Shown: piece by piece, positions 34,591 through 46,879 of the stretch | Layout: the number at the start of each line of letters is the position of its first letter | How positions within the stretch are numbered: position 1 is the first letter of the stretch | Assembly (NCBI GenBank): GCA_963383645.1 | Contig: OY726558.1 | Coordinates: 179,271,134-179,335,133 of the forward strand | DNA from: Muscardinus avellanarius | Taxonomy: Eukaryota; Chordata; Mammalia; Rodentia; Gliridae | DNA length: 64,000 nt | Direction of reading: 5' to 3' | The notes under the pieces: model-generated | What the model saw: only the letters and a program-made list of their open reading frames with translations | What the model was told of the DNA's origin: nothing | The model's database searches: none | Made by a program: the position numbers and the translations under genes

Positions 34591-36687
34591 CTACCAAGAG
34601 TGACATCTAATCCAGAAGTATACTGACTGGTATATTAAATATGAAACTTTCTAATATATTGTTAATTATACCACATTTATAAAATATATATTTTAAAAAG
34701 TAACATATTATTTATTTCTTAAAGGTATAATTTTTATACAAATAAGCTATGCTTTTTGAAATGTTCCTATCAAAACAACTAAACCATAATAAATGTTACT
34801 TTATAGTTTGCATTGTAAAATTTGCCTAAACATTTACATTCTTACTAAAACCAATAAAATTTTTATGATCTTTAAAGGAAGTCATCAAATGGCATATTTG
34901 CATAAATTAATTTTCAAAGAAGAGTTGCTCCCAGATAGAAAAGAAATAATGGTCTAGTATAATTAAATAAAAACACATTACAACACTATTTAACAGAATA
35001 AAAAAGTGTTCTTTAGATTTGTTTCCCTTTGCTGTTTTATTCAGCTCATGATATAAGTGAAACTTTAAGGCAGAACTGTAATTCCCAGAGTTAATGACTT
35101 ATTCAAATAGTGCAGACCTTCATTTCAATATGGCAGATACTCTAATTAACCTGAGAATCTATTATAATAAACATGTGGGATCATGGAATAGTGCAAGTTA
35201 ATAATTATGAAAAGGGTAGAAGTAGAAGAAAAAGCATCAAATTATTTTAATGTAGAAAATAAAAATCCATTTGTGACCAATGTTTTCATTATCTATATTT
35301 TAATTGCCTGCTATCAGAAATCCATTTTTACTTAGAAAACTTGGATCCAGAAAACAAAATCACAATTGGAAGTAAACCAAACATTGTTATCCCTTTTATT
35401 TTGCCAATGGCTAATATATGATTATGCATATTATTATTAAAATTATTAGAATATGTTAAAGGCACAAAACGGTGGACTGAGAGAGTTTCTAAGACTTAAA
35501 CTAAAATGATTTGAGCAAGAAACTAAAATAACTTTGACTATAACAAAATTATGATAAATATTCACGAATCTTAAGGTATAATGTTATATACAAATGAATG
35601 AGTAAAAAAATTTAAAAAAACAAATGAATGAGTAAACAAATAAATGAGGAGAATATATAAATCTGCCATTTAGAAGAATTTCAAATAATTTATGTAAATA
35701 TTTGACTTTTAGAACAGTGGAAGATAATTAGCCACATACATAATGTGAACTATACATCATGACTTCCTCACAAAATTATGGTATAGAAAGAAGGAAAGAA
35801 AATAATTTTATAGTGTAGAAACTTGACAAACATCAGCATTATTCAATCTCAGCAGTGAAGATTCATGTTCATAGTATATGACCCTGATATAAAGTAATGG
35901 CAGTAATACTTCATCTCAGTGCCTTCTCTTCAACAAGCCACAACTGCAGTTAATCATAAGAAAAACATCAGACCAGTCACAAATGAGGGATATTTTACAA
36001 ATAGTTACCTATACTCCTCAAAATAGTCAACATTATCAAAAATATGATAAGATAAAGAAACTATTAAAGCCCAGAGAGGCTTAAGGAGGCATGACAACTA
36101 AATGTAATATGGCTTCCTGTACTAAATTCTAAAACAGAAAAAAGACATCAGGTACAAGTATGGAAATTAATAATCATGCATCAATATGAGCTTATCAACT
36201 ATAAACATATACTATACTGATATAGGATATTAATAAAAGGAGAAACTATGTGTATAGTCTATGGGAATGCCACAATTTTTGTGAACATACAATATAATAA
36301 ACAATTTAAATTTGAAATGGTAATTAAAAACATTTAAATTGCACAGACATACTATCTACCTGAAAATATAATTTTTATGAATCAAACTGTTAGGAGAAAA
36401 TAGAAAAAAGTTCTTTAACAGATAAATAAACATACCCATAAATATCATTTTGTTTTTAAAAGCCTATTTCTTAAAATCCTATCAAATCTGCTTTTATGTA
36501 CTGTCCTCCCAAAATCAATCATTAGCAGGTTAAAGTTACCTGTACAAAAAGAAAAAGGCCCCTATTATAATTGTGGTTTGTGTATCATGTTTTCAAAGTG
36601 ATGTTATCGATATACAAGGTAAAACACTAAAAACAAACCTTGCTACTTAACAGCAATCTTTCAAAATAAACATGACTGATCAAGGTC
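34591..36687. other. Unique A+T-rich DNA
   Basis: Nothing is recognised apart from a short aaacaaatgaatgagtaaac echo near 35590-35645. Confidence 0.5.
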
Positions 36688-36884
36688 AAAACATAGCTGT
36701 AGCCGGGCGTGGTGGCGCACGCTTGTAATCCCCGCGCTTGGGAGGCAGAGACAGGAGGATCGCGCAGGTTCGAAGCCAGCCGCGCGCGCTGGTTTAGGAG
36801 ACCCTGTTTCCAAAATGAAAATGTGAAAATAGGTCTGGGAGTGTAGCCCAGAGGTAGAAGGGCTTCCAGGAACCCCAGTACCAC

Positions 36885-36936
<52 letters not shown>

Positions 36937-36945
36937 ATAGCTGTA
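36688..36945 (+). mobile_element. Young dimeric SINE, subfamily B, with exact target duplication
   Basis: aaaacatagctgta occurs at 36688-36701 and 36932-36945. The body has many intact CpGs (gccgggcgtggtggcgcacgc, ccgcgcgcgctgg), the altered right half (gggcttccaggaaccccag) and an almost pure A-run of about 45 bases. CpG retention and the pure tail suggest the most recent insertion in the window. Confidence 0.95.
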
Positions 36946-37529
36946 AATTTATAAGGCAAATCATGGCAATGAATGAAAATTACTTTATAAAACTGTGGTC
37001 ATATTCTTTCTGAGTTTGACCTTAAATAAGATTAAATTCACAGCACATATCAGTGCTTGGCCACCTCCACTGAATTTTATGTTTATAATGAATTTTATAG
37101 ACATGAAAAGGTCTTCAGGATTTTTTAAAAACTAATTTGATAGAGGAATCAGACATGTAAAACATTATTATTCTCCTTGTTTTAGATGTAAATATAATCT
37201 GGGGATCTCTTTGACAATTGAAGTTTAGGTCTAATTTAAATTTGTTTTCTCTGCAATGTTTCTCCAGATACTTGAGGGTTTAGGTTATCATGGTCTTCCA
37301 ATCTTTGGCTCTTGTTTAGGAGTGAGGTTTTGGGTATGCAGTGAGGAAATGGGGTTCCCAGAGAGATAAGGATTAAGAAAAACAAAATCCAGACCTCTCT
37401 CTCCCCTCAAAAGAAATGAAATTTTATATCTTTCATTGGGCCTAATCACAAACAATTAAATGTAGAAGAATGGAGCCAAGATGTCAGAACCAAATACCTC
37501 TGTGTACAGCCTTAAGACTCATGGGCAAA
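36946..37529. other. Unique DNA
   Basis: Nothing is recognised in this segment. Confidence 0.5.
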
Positions 37530-37735
37530 TAGGAGTGATGGTACACACTTGTAATCCCAGCATTTGGGAGGCTGAGTCAGTAGGATCACGGTTCGCTGAC
37601 AGCCTCAGCTACTTAGTGAGGCTCTTTGCAACTCAATGAGACCCTATTACAAAATAAAAGAATAAAAAATAGGGCTGGGGGGTGTAGCTCAGAGGTAGAA
37701 TGCCTCTGGGTTCCATCCCCAGTACCACAAAAAAT
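37530..37735 (+). mobile_element. Dimeric SINE, subfamily A
   Basis: gagtgatggtacacacttg...ggttcgctgacagcctcagc is followed by a well-preserved right half (gggtgtagctcagaggtag, gggttccatccccagtacc). Its tail is a (CAAA)n run at 37738-37764. Confidence 0.93.
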
Positions 37736-37764
37736 AATAAACAAACAAACAAACAAACAAACAA
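37736..37764 (+). repeat. (AAAC)n tail microsatellite
   Basis: About six AAAC units extend the tail of the preceding SINE. Confidence 0.9.
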
Positions 37765-38160
37765 CTCTTGGGGTATTGCTACATCTAGACCAGGGAAAAT
37801 ACATGTAGAACAAAGTCTCATGACTTTGGGGGAATTAATAGCAAATAAACAAATTAAAATAGATGGCAAATCAACAAAGTATATAAGATAAAAAACAAAG
37901 GTTTTCTTTATTTGTTAATGTCTACACAAAAGGCTCCAAACATATATAAAGCCCTATGCTCAGCACCAATATTGACAACTCTTTTGAAGCCACTCCCCTA
38001 TTTGGAAGATTTAACCCTGCTACCTTCTTTGGGGAATCCAGTGGACTTTGGGGAAAGGTGATGTTTAACTGATAATATGTGGTCCAGACGACACTCGAGC
38101 ACTGTCAGAAGGCCCCACTGGACTCTGGAGTCTGCAGAGACCCCTGCTTGCTTCCTCCTT
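37765..38160. other. Unique DNA
   Basis: A modestly GC-richer patch at 38080-38160 lies just before the next SINE. No exon or family is recognised. Confidence 0.45.
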
Positions 38161-38407
38161 AAGAATAACTTCCTGAGCCGGGCGTGGTGGCTCATGCTTG
38201 TAGTCCCAGCATTCGGGAGGCTGAGACCGGAGGATCGCGGTTCTCGGACAACCTCAGCTACTTAGTGAGGCCCTCTGCAACACAGTGAGACCCGGTTTCA
38301 AAATAAAGAATAAAAAATAGGGCAGGGGGTGTAGCTCGGAGGTAGAATGCCCCTGAGTTCCATCCCCAGACCCGCCTAAAAAAAAAAAAAAAAAAGAATA
38401 ACTTCCT
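38161..38407 (+). mobile_element. Young dimeric SINE, subfamily A, with exact target duplication
   Basis: aagaataacttcct is repeated at 38161-38174 and 38394-38407. The body is clean (gagccgggcgtggtggctc, gggtgtagctcggaggtag) with an intact right-hand B box but a broken left one (ggttctcggacaacc). It shows that subfamily A was also active recently. Confidence 0.95.
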
Positions 38408-39073
38408 ACTTTCACTTTCCTGGTGACTGCATATTTTATTCTGTGATAAGGACCTGATAAGGACCTTAGTATCATTGGGTTTTTTTCATATTAGTATATG
38501 GAATTCCCTGAAATAACCCTCCAGCTCACCCCAAAATAATCGACTTCCTGTCTCTGTACATGCCACACTTCTTCAAAAATTTTTTTCAGGTAAAACATAA
38601 GAGAATTTGCACAGCAACAAAGCATACTTGATTTGTTTTAGACATTCCAACTTTTAAAAGCATTGCCAACAATTCACCATGCTGCTCAGACAATCTACTA
38701 CACTCCACTCTTTGCCATTTGAAGCTGCTTAAAAGTTCCTTTAATGCAGAGAGGATCCATTATTTTATCCCTTCTTTCCTCAAAACATTGCTTTATATCA
38801 TTAACTTATTTTACCTATACTGACATGTCAAAAGTATTTTTCTATGTAACAAGTATTCCCTCTTTAAAAGAATTTATCTTAAAGCAATAAATGATTTTTC
38901 ATGTAACTACAAGATAATATAAATTAATGTATACATGTAAACTTTAACAATGGTATAATTGGTAGCATCTATTATACCCTTAAAAAGATGCCAGATACTT
39001 TTAGAAAACCATAATATGTATTACATATACTTTATTACTTTATAATATAAATAGTATATGAATTTATGTTCTG
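38408..39073. other. Unique A+T-rich DNA
   Basis: Nothing is recognised in this segment. Confidence 0.5.
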
Positions 39074-39277
39074 CTTTTTTTTTTTTTTTTTTTTTTGGTG
39101 GTACTGGGGTTCCTGGAAGCCCTTCTACTTCCGGGCTACATTCCCAGACCTACTTTTTATATTTTTATTTGGAAACAGGGTCTCTTAAGTCAGCGCGACT
39201 GGCTTCGAACGTGCGCGATCCTCCTGTCTCTGCCGCCCAAGCATGGGGATTACAAGTGTTCGCCACCACACCCAGCT
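39074..39277 (-). mobile_element. Dimeric SINE, subfamily B
   Basis: Poly-T is followed by ggtggtactggggttcctgg, gtctcttaagtcagcgcgac and tggcttcgaacgtgcgcgatcc. It is little diverged, with many CpGs retained. Confidence 0.93.
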
Positions 39278-40574
39278 TGCTTATTTTTTAATATGCTAAA
39301 ATTAGAAAATCTTCCAAAATGTCATTCCAGCTCCATAAAATTGCATGGAATTTAGGAAAATGAAATCCCCTAAAGTGTCACGTTTAAATAAAAATTTAAA
39401 AATATATTACAAGTATTCAAAGGACATAGGGCCAGGAATTTGTAAAGAAAATACTGCAAGTGAAAAGACATTGAAACAGCATGCCTGATATGGAGAGACT
39501 AAGAATTACAATCTTACTCTCGTATTCTTTATCAGGTGCCAAGGGATACAGATTAAAGAAACAGTAGAAGCTAGAGCATGTTAGAATTACTTAGAAGGCA
39601 ACATGAAAAGTAATGACATCTACTCTGCAAACTCTTCAGAGGATGATGTAGAGATTCATGTTAGGTACAAAGACTAGTTTTGTCAAGTGTGAAAATATTA
39701 GAAGAGAAGCAAGATGGCATTCAAAGACTACCACAAAAAAGCTGTTATTAAAGGGGAATGGATGAGACTATACCAGTAACTTGAGTTATGGCAAATACGA
39801 GAATATGGATTATTAGGATGTGTAGGACTGAATGAGTTAAGGTATTTAATTTACCCTTTGTCTGTTAACAACTGATATGTCCTCTTTTGAAAGCACTGTT
39901 TTCTGCTCTGGAGTTGTGTGGGGCAGGGGAGGAAGCAAAATTATACAAAACAAAACAAAACAAAAGAAAAAACTACTGTTCAGAGGCAGAAGAGAAGTCA
40001 AAATGTAGGAAAGTCAAGAGTAGACGATGGCAATGCATTTGGAAGCTATTACTTTAGTCCAAGTAAGAAATAATGACAGCCGAGGTGAAGAGGAGAGGAT
40101 TATGCATTGTCTGAATACATTGTAAAGATAAAAGGAAGTCAGATTGCATGTAGGTCACAAAAAAACAAGAGTTAGAATTAAGATTATCGGACTTTTCAGG
40201 ACAAAGAAACTGAGTGATAGTTATGAGAAAAATAGCTTGGGGGATAAAATATTTAAGGATGTGAGTTAATAACTATTCTCAAATTATTATTTTTAAGATG
40301 CATTTGATATTTAAGACAAGGTGTCAATAATACAGTTTTAGTCAGAAAGCTGGAGTTCAAAGGAGTTCTGGAAGAAGAAAAGCTTTATATCACAAATTAG
40401 GTATATATTATATCTATATATTTAATTTAATATGTTATTAACATGTAGTGAAAGCCATATATCTAGATAATATTATTTAAAAGGTGAGAAGAAATAGAGG
40501 ATAGAAAAGTGAGGTCTTAGTTTGAGAAATCGAGAATAAGCAGGAAAGGTGACCAAGAATAAGCTAAAATGAAC
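39278..40574. other. Unique DNA
   Basis: No named repeat is recognised. Short A-rich runs occur (aaaacaaaacaaaacaaaag near 39945). Confidence 0.5.
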
Positions 40575-40780
40575 TTACTGGTGTGTTGCAGCATGCCTGC
40601 AAACCACCACTTAGGAGGGTGAGACAGAAGGATTGCAGTTTTGAGGCCAACCTTTGCAATTTGGTAAGACACTGTTTAGAAACAAACAAACAAACAAACA
40701 AACAAACAAGCAAATCAGGGTTTGAGACTCAGTAATAGAGCATCCCCGGGTACAATTACCAGAATCATAAAAAAGAATTA
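40575..40780 (+). mobile_element. Old dimeric SINE with (CAAA)n linker
   Basis: actggtgtgttgcagcatgcc...gaggccaacctttgcaatttgg is a diverged left half. The linker has expanded to CAAA units (40681-40712), and a degraded right half follows (gggtttgagactcagtaatag). Confidence 0.75.
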
Positions 40781-41424
40781 GCTAAATAATTTCTAAACAA
40801 TTAAGTAAAATGTTTGCTTCAGTATGGATGGATATACCAGCAATGTTAACTCCTAATGGATGTGACAGAAGATGTTTATTATGAATAAGCCCAGATTTTG
40901 AATGGCAACATCTCAGGTGACATTTGAAAGTTCTCTGTTATTGTTTCCTAGTGAGGTGGTAAGAATTTCTCATGGTAAAAGCTTTAATGCTCTTTAATTA
41001 CCAAATGCACAAAACATAGACTAAACCATTTTTATTTTATTATTTGATATGATAGAATACAATTTGAATTTAAATATACACTGAGTAGGAATTACATATT
41101 TGTTCCTATGAAACAGTAAGAAATATTACCCCATTTTGCAGAAAATACAGAAATGTATTCATTTAAAAGCACTAGCTTGTTGAAATACTTGCTTGTAGTG
41201 TCAGAGAATAAGTAATTGACAAGACAAGAATAAGATAAACATATCTGCTAAATTTTTGCATGATACCAATCTATTCTTTCTCATCCGAAGTTCTTTCTCA
41301 GTTGAAAATTTGAATGCAATGCACACACATATAACCAACAATTACATTATTTTATTAATCAACTTTGCTATATCTGAGTCTATATTTGCATATTTTCTTC
41401 AAGAATTTTGAAAACTTTTATGTG
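40781..41424. other. Unique A+T-rich DNA
   Basis: Nothing is recognised in this segment. Confidence 0.5.
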
Positions 41425-41609
41425 CGTGTGGTACCCCCCCCCCGAGCTACACCCACGCTTTTTTTTATTACTATTTTATTTTGAAACAAGGTCTCAGTAA
41501 GTTGCGAAAGGCTTCATTCACTAAGTAGCTGAGGCTGGCCACCAACCTCATCCTCTTGTCTCAGTCTTCCAAGTACTGGGATTACAAGCACACACCACCA
41601 TGCCTGGCT
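41425..41609 (-). mobile_element. Dimeric SINE with internal deletion
   Basis: gtggtacccccccccc then gagctacaccc shows the right half with its centre replaced by a C-run. gaaacaaggtctcagtaag, aagtagctgaggctgg and accaccatgcctggc complete the antisense copy. Confidence 0.85.
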
Positions 41610-42884
41610 TGAAAATATTTTTTAAAAATTACTTTTCAGGTGTTTTTTTCAAACATCACATGTTTGATACCTTTAAATCTCAAAAGAGAAACTTATTTAA
41701 TGAAGTAGAAATGAAAATAGTAGAAATCTATAGCATATTCATGTAGACATTCTTTTAGAATTTTTGTGGCTGATATTTTGGATGTATGTGATCAAATTCT
41801 AATATAATTGCTATTTTCTAGAGCCAGTGATTCACATGTTGTTTATCATCACACCCCTCAGAGACACAGCTGTCAATAAACGTGTCCTAAATTTATAAAG
41901 GGTCAAAGTAAAATTTAACGCCATGTAAATAATGGCTACACGTTCGACATATTAATAATTAAGACCTTCAAATCAATTTGGGCATAAAACAAACTTCACA
42001 CAATATCATCTAACACACTTAACAAGCAAATTTCTTTACTACTAGTGATGCTATGGACATTTAAATATATTAACATATCTATATTTCATTAGGAGAAAAT
42101 GGTTTTGAAATATCGGTAAAGTTATTGAAAATGTATGGACAGTCCCTGTGGATAATTTTTTTCAATCCAGTAGTTTCTCTTAGCTGCAATCTGACATTTT
42201 TCTTTAGTAGTTTTAACTAATTAAGACAACCAACATATACTGAAAAAAGTAGCAATGGAGAAGTAAAGAGATTTAAGGAGAAATATTTCTGAAATCAGTG
42301 TGACATGAACAGATTGTCCAGCCTGAGCTCAAGCAGAGCGCACATCTGAATGCCACAGTTTCTCATGGTGAGTTTTCATTAATTAATCTTGATTTAGGGC
42401 TTAAAGGTCTTGAATACTTAATTGTGGACCTGATTCAAGTGTTAAAAACTAATAAACAACCATCCAGTGAAATGTGATATGATAGATATATTGTGAATTG
42501 TCACTAATTTTCAATTTCTATTAATCTTCGAGAAACAGAGATATGTCAAGTGCTACATTTATTCCAAAGGAAAGGATCAAGAAAAAGTGCAGTTGAATTA
42601 GCACTTGCCTATTCAAAGATTTATTGAAAAAGTTTTGAGTAATACAAATTTCATGAATTGCTAAATTTTTATTTATTATTAATTCTTGAATTTTTATTTT
42701 CTATGTAGCCTAATTTAAAACATCAAACACTTGCGTAATGCTTATCAAATTTTACACATCATTCTAAATTACACATATATCACACACATGTATATATTCT
42801 TATTTTTGTTGTATAATATGTACAATTATTATCAGGTTATAGAATAAAACAGTCGAAATTTATGTTATGTAAAATAACTGTTTG
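41610..42884. other. Unique A+T-rich DNA
   Basis: No repeat or convincing exon is seen. An acceptor-like attgctattttctag near 41808-41822 is followed by a frame that stops after about 19 codons. Confidence 0.5.
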
Positions 42885-43610
42885 TGAGGATGTGGGGAAA
42901 TAGGATCTCTTCTGAACTGTTGGTAGTTTTGCAAACTAGTTCAGCCACCCTGGAGATCAATGTGGAGATTCCTCACTGGGAATGGATCCACCATATGATT
43001 TGACTATACTATTACTGGGTATCTTTCCAAAGGGACTGAAACCAGTGAACTACAGTAATATATGCATATTCCATGTTTATAGCAGCAAAATTCACAATAG
43101 CCAAATTATGGAACCCAACTAGTTGTCTATCAACAGATGAATTGATTACAATTATGGGAGATACACACAATGGAATTCTACTCAGCAATAAAGAAGAACA
43201 AAGTTATGTTATTTGCAAAAAGATGGAAGGACCTGGAGAACATTATGTTAAGTGAGATTAGCCAATCACAGAAAGTGAAAGGTCATAGGTGTTTTCTCTA
43301 ATACATGCTAGCTAAGGATTAATGGGGATATAAGAGAGACTTCAGATAATGGAAGATAAACCTCAGTGGAACCAGAAAGGAGAGCTAAGAATAGAAGTAG
43401 AAGAATACTGAGGTTAATTAATGGAAATACTACCATCAACTGTGTGCATACATGTAAATATACCAATGTCAATCATAGTACTCTGTATTGAGAGGGAGAA
43501 AAATAAGAAGCAGGGAATGGGCTCACTAAGTGCTGTGTGCATGTATGTCATTGCAAACATGATTACATGATTACATCATGGCATGAGACACCAATAAAAT
43601 CACAAAAATA
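42885..43610 (+). mobile_element. 5'-truncated L1, older subfamily
   Basis: tgaggatgtggggaaataggatc, gccaccctggagatcaatg and ccaaattatggaacccaac are ORF2 C-terminal sequence with frameshifts. The 3' UTR (gaatactgaggttaattaatgg, tgtgtgcatacatgtaaatatacc) matches the reversed fragment at 58155-58400, so both belong to one subfamily that differs from the G-rich type. Confidence 0.85.
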
Positions 43611-43714
43611 TGTTGTAATGTTGTCATACGAAACAGTGATAGAAAATGGCAAGCTTGAGATTGAAATTTAAACAATTGATTGCACATACAATATACTGTG
43701 CCTTAACATATGAC

Positions 43715-43848
43715 ATATATGTTATATATATTATATATATATGAAATATATATATATTTCAGTCATCATTCATGTGTATGTGGGGGTGTCTGTGTGTGTA
43801 TAAGAGAGAGAGACAGAGAGACAGAGACAGAAACAGAGACAGAGATCA
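43715..43848 (+). repeat. (AT)n tract followed by GA-rich microsatellite
   Basis: An AT-alternating, self-complementary tract (43715-43760) is followed after a short spacer by agagagagagacagagagac-type repeats (43803-43848). No gene or family is involved. Confidence 0.85.
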
Positions 43849-44566
43849 CCAGAAAGAAAATATCTTGGCAAAACAAATATTGAGGTTAATTTTCTAACTT
43901 TTTAAACCCTCATTTAGCCTGTCATTAATATGACTTTTTCCTATAAAATATAGGTTGCAATACTCAGGGTAATGTTAAATACTCTGAGATATTTAACTTA
44001 TACATGTTATCTTCTGTTTTTAAGATTTATTTGAATAAAGTATTTTAAGTATGTACAATAGTATTTAAGCAAATGGATTATAGCTATAGAAGAATGAAAT
44101 TACAATATATTAATTCTAAGAATTTCAAATAAAATCTCTAAAGTCAATACGTGCATAAATGGACTGATATTATAGAGGACATTTTCCATATTTTATACAT
44201 ATCTATGTAAAATGTTTTTGAAGTTTATCATATTTCCTCAATATATTGTTTTCATGTCTGCATAGTTTATTAAACCAAAATATAATTATGCCAGAGGTTC
44301 CTAGAAAAACCCCATTATGACCTATATTAAGTTACAGTATTTTGCAGAAAATGAACTGCAATTAAAAATTAAATGCAAACTAAAACTAAATAAGTAAGAA
44401 AGATATAAAAATTTAATTATTAAATTTATCTACTCACTTAAATGTGCATACTTTGTTTTATAATAGATAAAAATTTAGACCAAATGCTTTCAATTTACTC
44501 TAGTAATCACATCATCATAATAAGGTATAATGCTTAAAACTTAGCATTTTTACTTTTAATCTGTCA
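43849..44566. other. Unique A+T-rich DNA
   Basis: Nothing is recognised in this segment. Confidence 0.5.
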
Positions 44567-44650
44567 GAGTTGGGGATATAGCAGAGTGGCAGAAAACTGA
44601 CATAGGATGAACAAGACCTCAAGTTGGATCCTAGTACTACAGAAATAAAT
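44567..44650 (+). mobile_element. Lone ID-type SINE monomer, old
   Basis: gagttggggatatagcagagtggcag resembles the ID start and A box. agttggatcctagtactacag is in the place of the B box and ID end, followed by an AAAT-rich tail. No B1-like left half is present. It is more diverged than the dimers. Confidence 0.7.
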
Positions 44651-45279
44651 AAATAAAATTAAAGTTAATTTTATTAAAATTAAACACCAATAATTTTAAT
44701 GTAAATAACATTTTACATTATCGCGCTACTTATCATATTAAGTAGATACTAATCTACTTAATAATATGAATTATGAAAAAGTACAATATCAGTTGTAGCT
44801 TTAATTATTTTTAGTGCTCAACTTTCATCCTAGCATAAAATGAAAAATCAAATTTAAACATATACTGTGAAGTCACTTTCCCTTTTACGGGATATGTGTT
44901 TTTTTTATTTTTTATGTTCCCTGAAATTTTATTCTGAGCATTTATCTCAATATTGTTTTATATGTAAGAGATACACATTTTCAGTCTGCAAATTAACACA
45001 TTTAAAATATGTTAATTAAAAAATTTAGCATTTTTTCTTTCAGACTTGTATTATGCTTTGATCCTTGGTGATCAACTGAGAAATATATGAAATAAATGTT
45101 TTCATATGATTGATAAACTAGAGTGAGTTTTTATTGGAATAGGAAAAACACATTTGAGATTTAGAAGTAGTGATGGATTTATAAAAACTGAATTTAGGAT
45201 AATATAATAGAAAACCAGAAAATGATAAAAAAGAAGCAGAGTTGTGCAATATTTTGCATTAATTTGTCCATTATATTGA

Positions 45280-45500
45280 GGTAACCCAAAGCAAAGGCCT
45301 GATTAGTAGATTTGAGGTCACATCATTTCATTCCTGGTTGCCATGGCAATGGTGATCTATCCAACATTAATGACATTATAATGAGCATAAAATGAAGTAA
45401 ATCATAATTAAAGTGAAGATTAATTAGTTATCCTGATCGTGGGGGACAGTCTTGGATGCATTTTAAAGCATTTGTAATGAAGAGTGAGTATGAGGTCATG
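45280..45500. promoter_or_regulatory. Candidate conserved non-coding element with palindromic RFX-type X-box
   Basis: The sequence ggttgccatggcaatgg (45336-45352) contains gttgccatggcaa, a near-perfect palindrome of the kind bound by RFX factors. Around it lie several ATTA/TAAT homeodomain-like cores (for example attaattagtta near 45420). The stretch is repeat-free in a repeat-rich window. Function is inferred from motif content only; conservation could not be checked. Confidence 0.3.
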
Positions 45501-45744
45501 TTATATGAATTCAATGCAAATAATGGTTAGAAGGGTTATTTAGTCATTGCATGTTTAAAAGAAATTAAGGTCCTAGCATAGCATGTAAATTTATTTCTAC
45601 ATCTGACTGTGTTTGAAGTTACTATATCTTCTTTTCATATTTTTTTTATTTTCAATAATTCAACATAAGGATTTTAAAATGATTGCAAGAAAACAATGAC
45701 TCAAATACTACAATAAAAGAATCAGTAGATTTCTAATATAGATT

Positions 45745-45822
45745 TTTTTTAAATGTGGATGATATTGAAAATGGTATACATTGAGACTGTGCTTAGTGCC
45801 CTTCTCCCCACTTTATAGATTT
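45745..45822 (-). mobile_element. Short L1 3' UTR fragment
   Basis: aaaatggtatacattgagactgtgcttagtgcccttctcccc parallels the reversed 3' UTR at 6651-6700. The piece is only about 80 bases long. Confidence 0.55.
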
Positions 45823-46084
45823 GTTTTAACTTGCAAAATTGATTGAGAAAATTATATAAAACACAACTTTATTTTAATGTAGCATGAAAGCATTCAAGCA
45901 AAATACATTGATACTCTGTAAAATTTAGTGAAAATTTAGTAAAAAAAATAGCCATTTTATTTTGTTCTTGATTTTATTAATATTTATCTGGTAACTGTTC
46001 TGGACCAGGAAATACAAAATGGCTTATTCACCTTACATTCTTATGGAAATGTTGGAAAGGCAAAGGTTGGGCAACTTTCTCTTC
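45823..46084. other. Unique A+T-rich DNA
   Basis: Nothing is recognised in this segment. Confidence 0.45.
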
Positions 46085-46086
46085 TT

Positions 46087-46146
<60 letters not shown>

Positions 46147-46154
46147 TCTCTCTC
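46085..46154 (+). repeat. (CT)n microsatellite
   Basis: A long CT run with a few TTT interruptions near its end. It produces spurious serine-leucine or arginine-glutamate open frames on both strands. Confidence 0.95.
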
Positions 46155-46639
46155 TTCATGGTCTTTTTTACATGTCTGGCATGGTTTCCTCAAGAAATAA
46201 ATTTTTCCAGGGTATTTGCACTTCATACGTGGGAGTCCATTATATTTAAAGAAACATATATAGAAGCGAGAAGATTTTCTAGCCTAATTCATGACTACAT
46301 TCTTCCACTTCCCTACATTCCTTTAGTTACATAAATTTCCTCTGAATATTGATGTGTGTGTTTCATTGGTGACCAATGTGGATTAACTATCTCCTTCTGG
46401 GCTCTAATAATTTTCATTCCTCTCACGTAAAAAAGCCCTGCACTTTCACATTATTGTTTGACATCATCTAAATTATTACTGAACCCAGGATCTTGTTAAT
46501 ACATTAGAGTGTCGTGTATATAGTTTTTTAAACCAGTTTTTATCGAAGTCCTGTAATTGAAAGATTACTTTTGATTCAAAGATTCAATGATCTTGTTGAG
46601 ATAGAGATGATTTACATAACACAGTGAGTACCCTCAATC
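46155..46639. other. Unique DNA
   Basis: Nothing is recognised in this segment. Confidence 0.5.
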
Positions 46640-46879
46640 AAAAAGTAAAGCTAGCCTGCTGTGGTGGCTCTCCCTTGTAATCCCAGGCTTTGGGAGGCTG
46701 AGACAGGAGGATCATGGTTAGTGGATAGCCTCAACTACTTAGGTCCTCTGCAACTCAGTGAGACCCTGTTTTAAAATAAAGGCTAAAAAATAGGGCTGGG
46801 GGTGTAGTTTGGTGGTAGAATGCCCTTACGTTCCATCACCAGGACTGCAAAAAATGAAAATAAAAAAAAGTAAAGGTAG
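46640..46879 (+). mobile_element. Dimeric SINE, subfamily A, with target duplication
   Basis: The body is about 46654-46864 (gcctgctgtggtggctctcc...gggctgggggtgtagtttgg). aaaaagtaaagctag before it and aaaaagtaaaggtag after it are target copies with one mismatch. Confidence 0.9.

Noticed and set aside
36627..36959. A 110-codon minus-strand frame
   Set aside because: It is the antisense translation of a SINE and its poly-A tract (run of phenylalanines).
41823..41890. An exon after the acceptor-like attgctattttctag
   Set aside because: The best frame stops after about 19 codons and no donor is in a suitable place.
46085..46154. An arginine-glutamate or serine-leucine repeat protein
   Set aside because: It is a CT/GA microsatellite translated on both strands.
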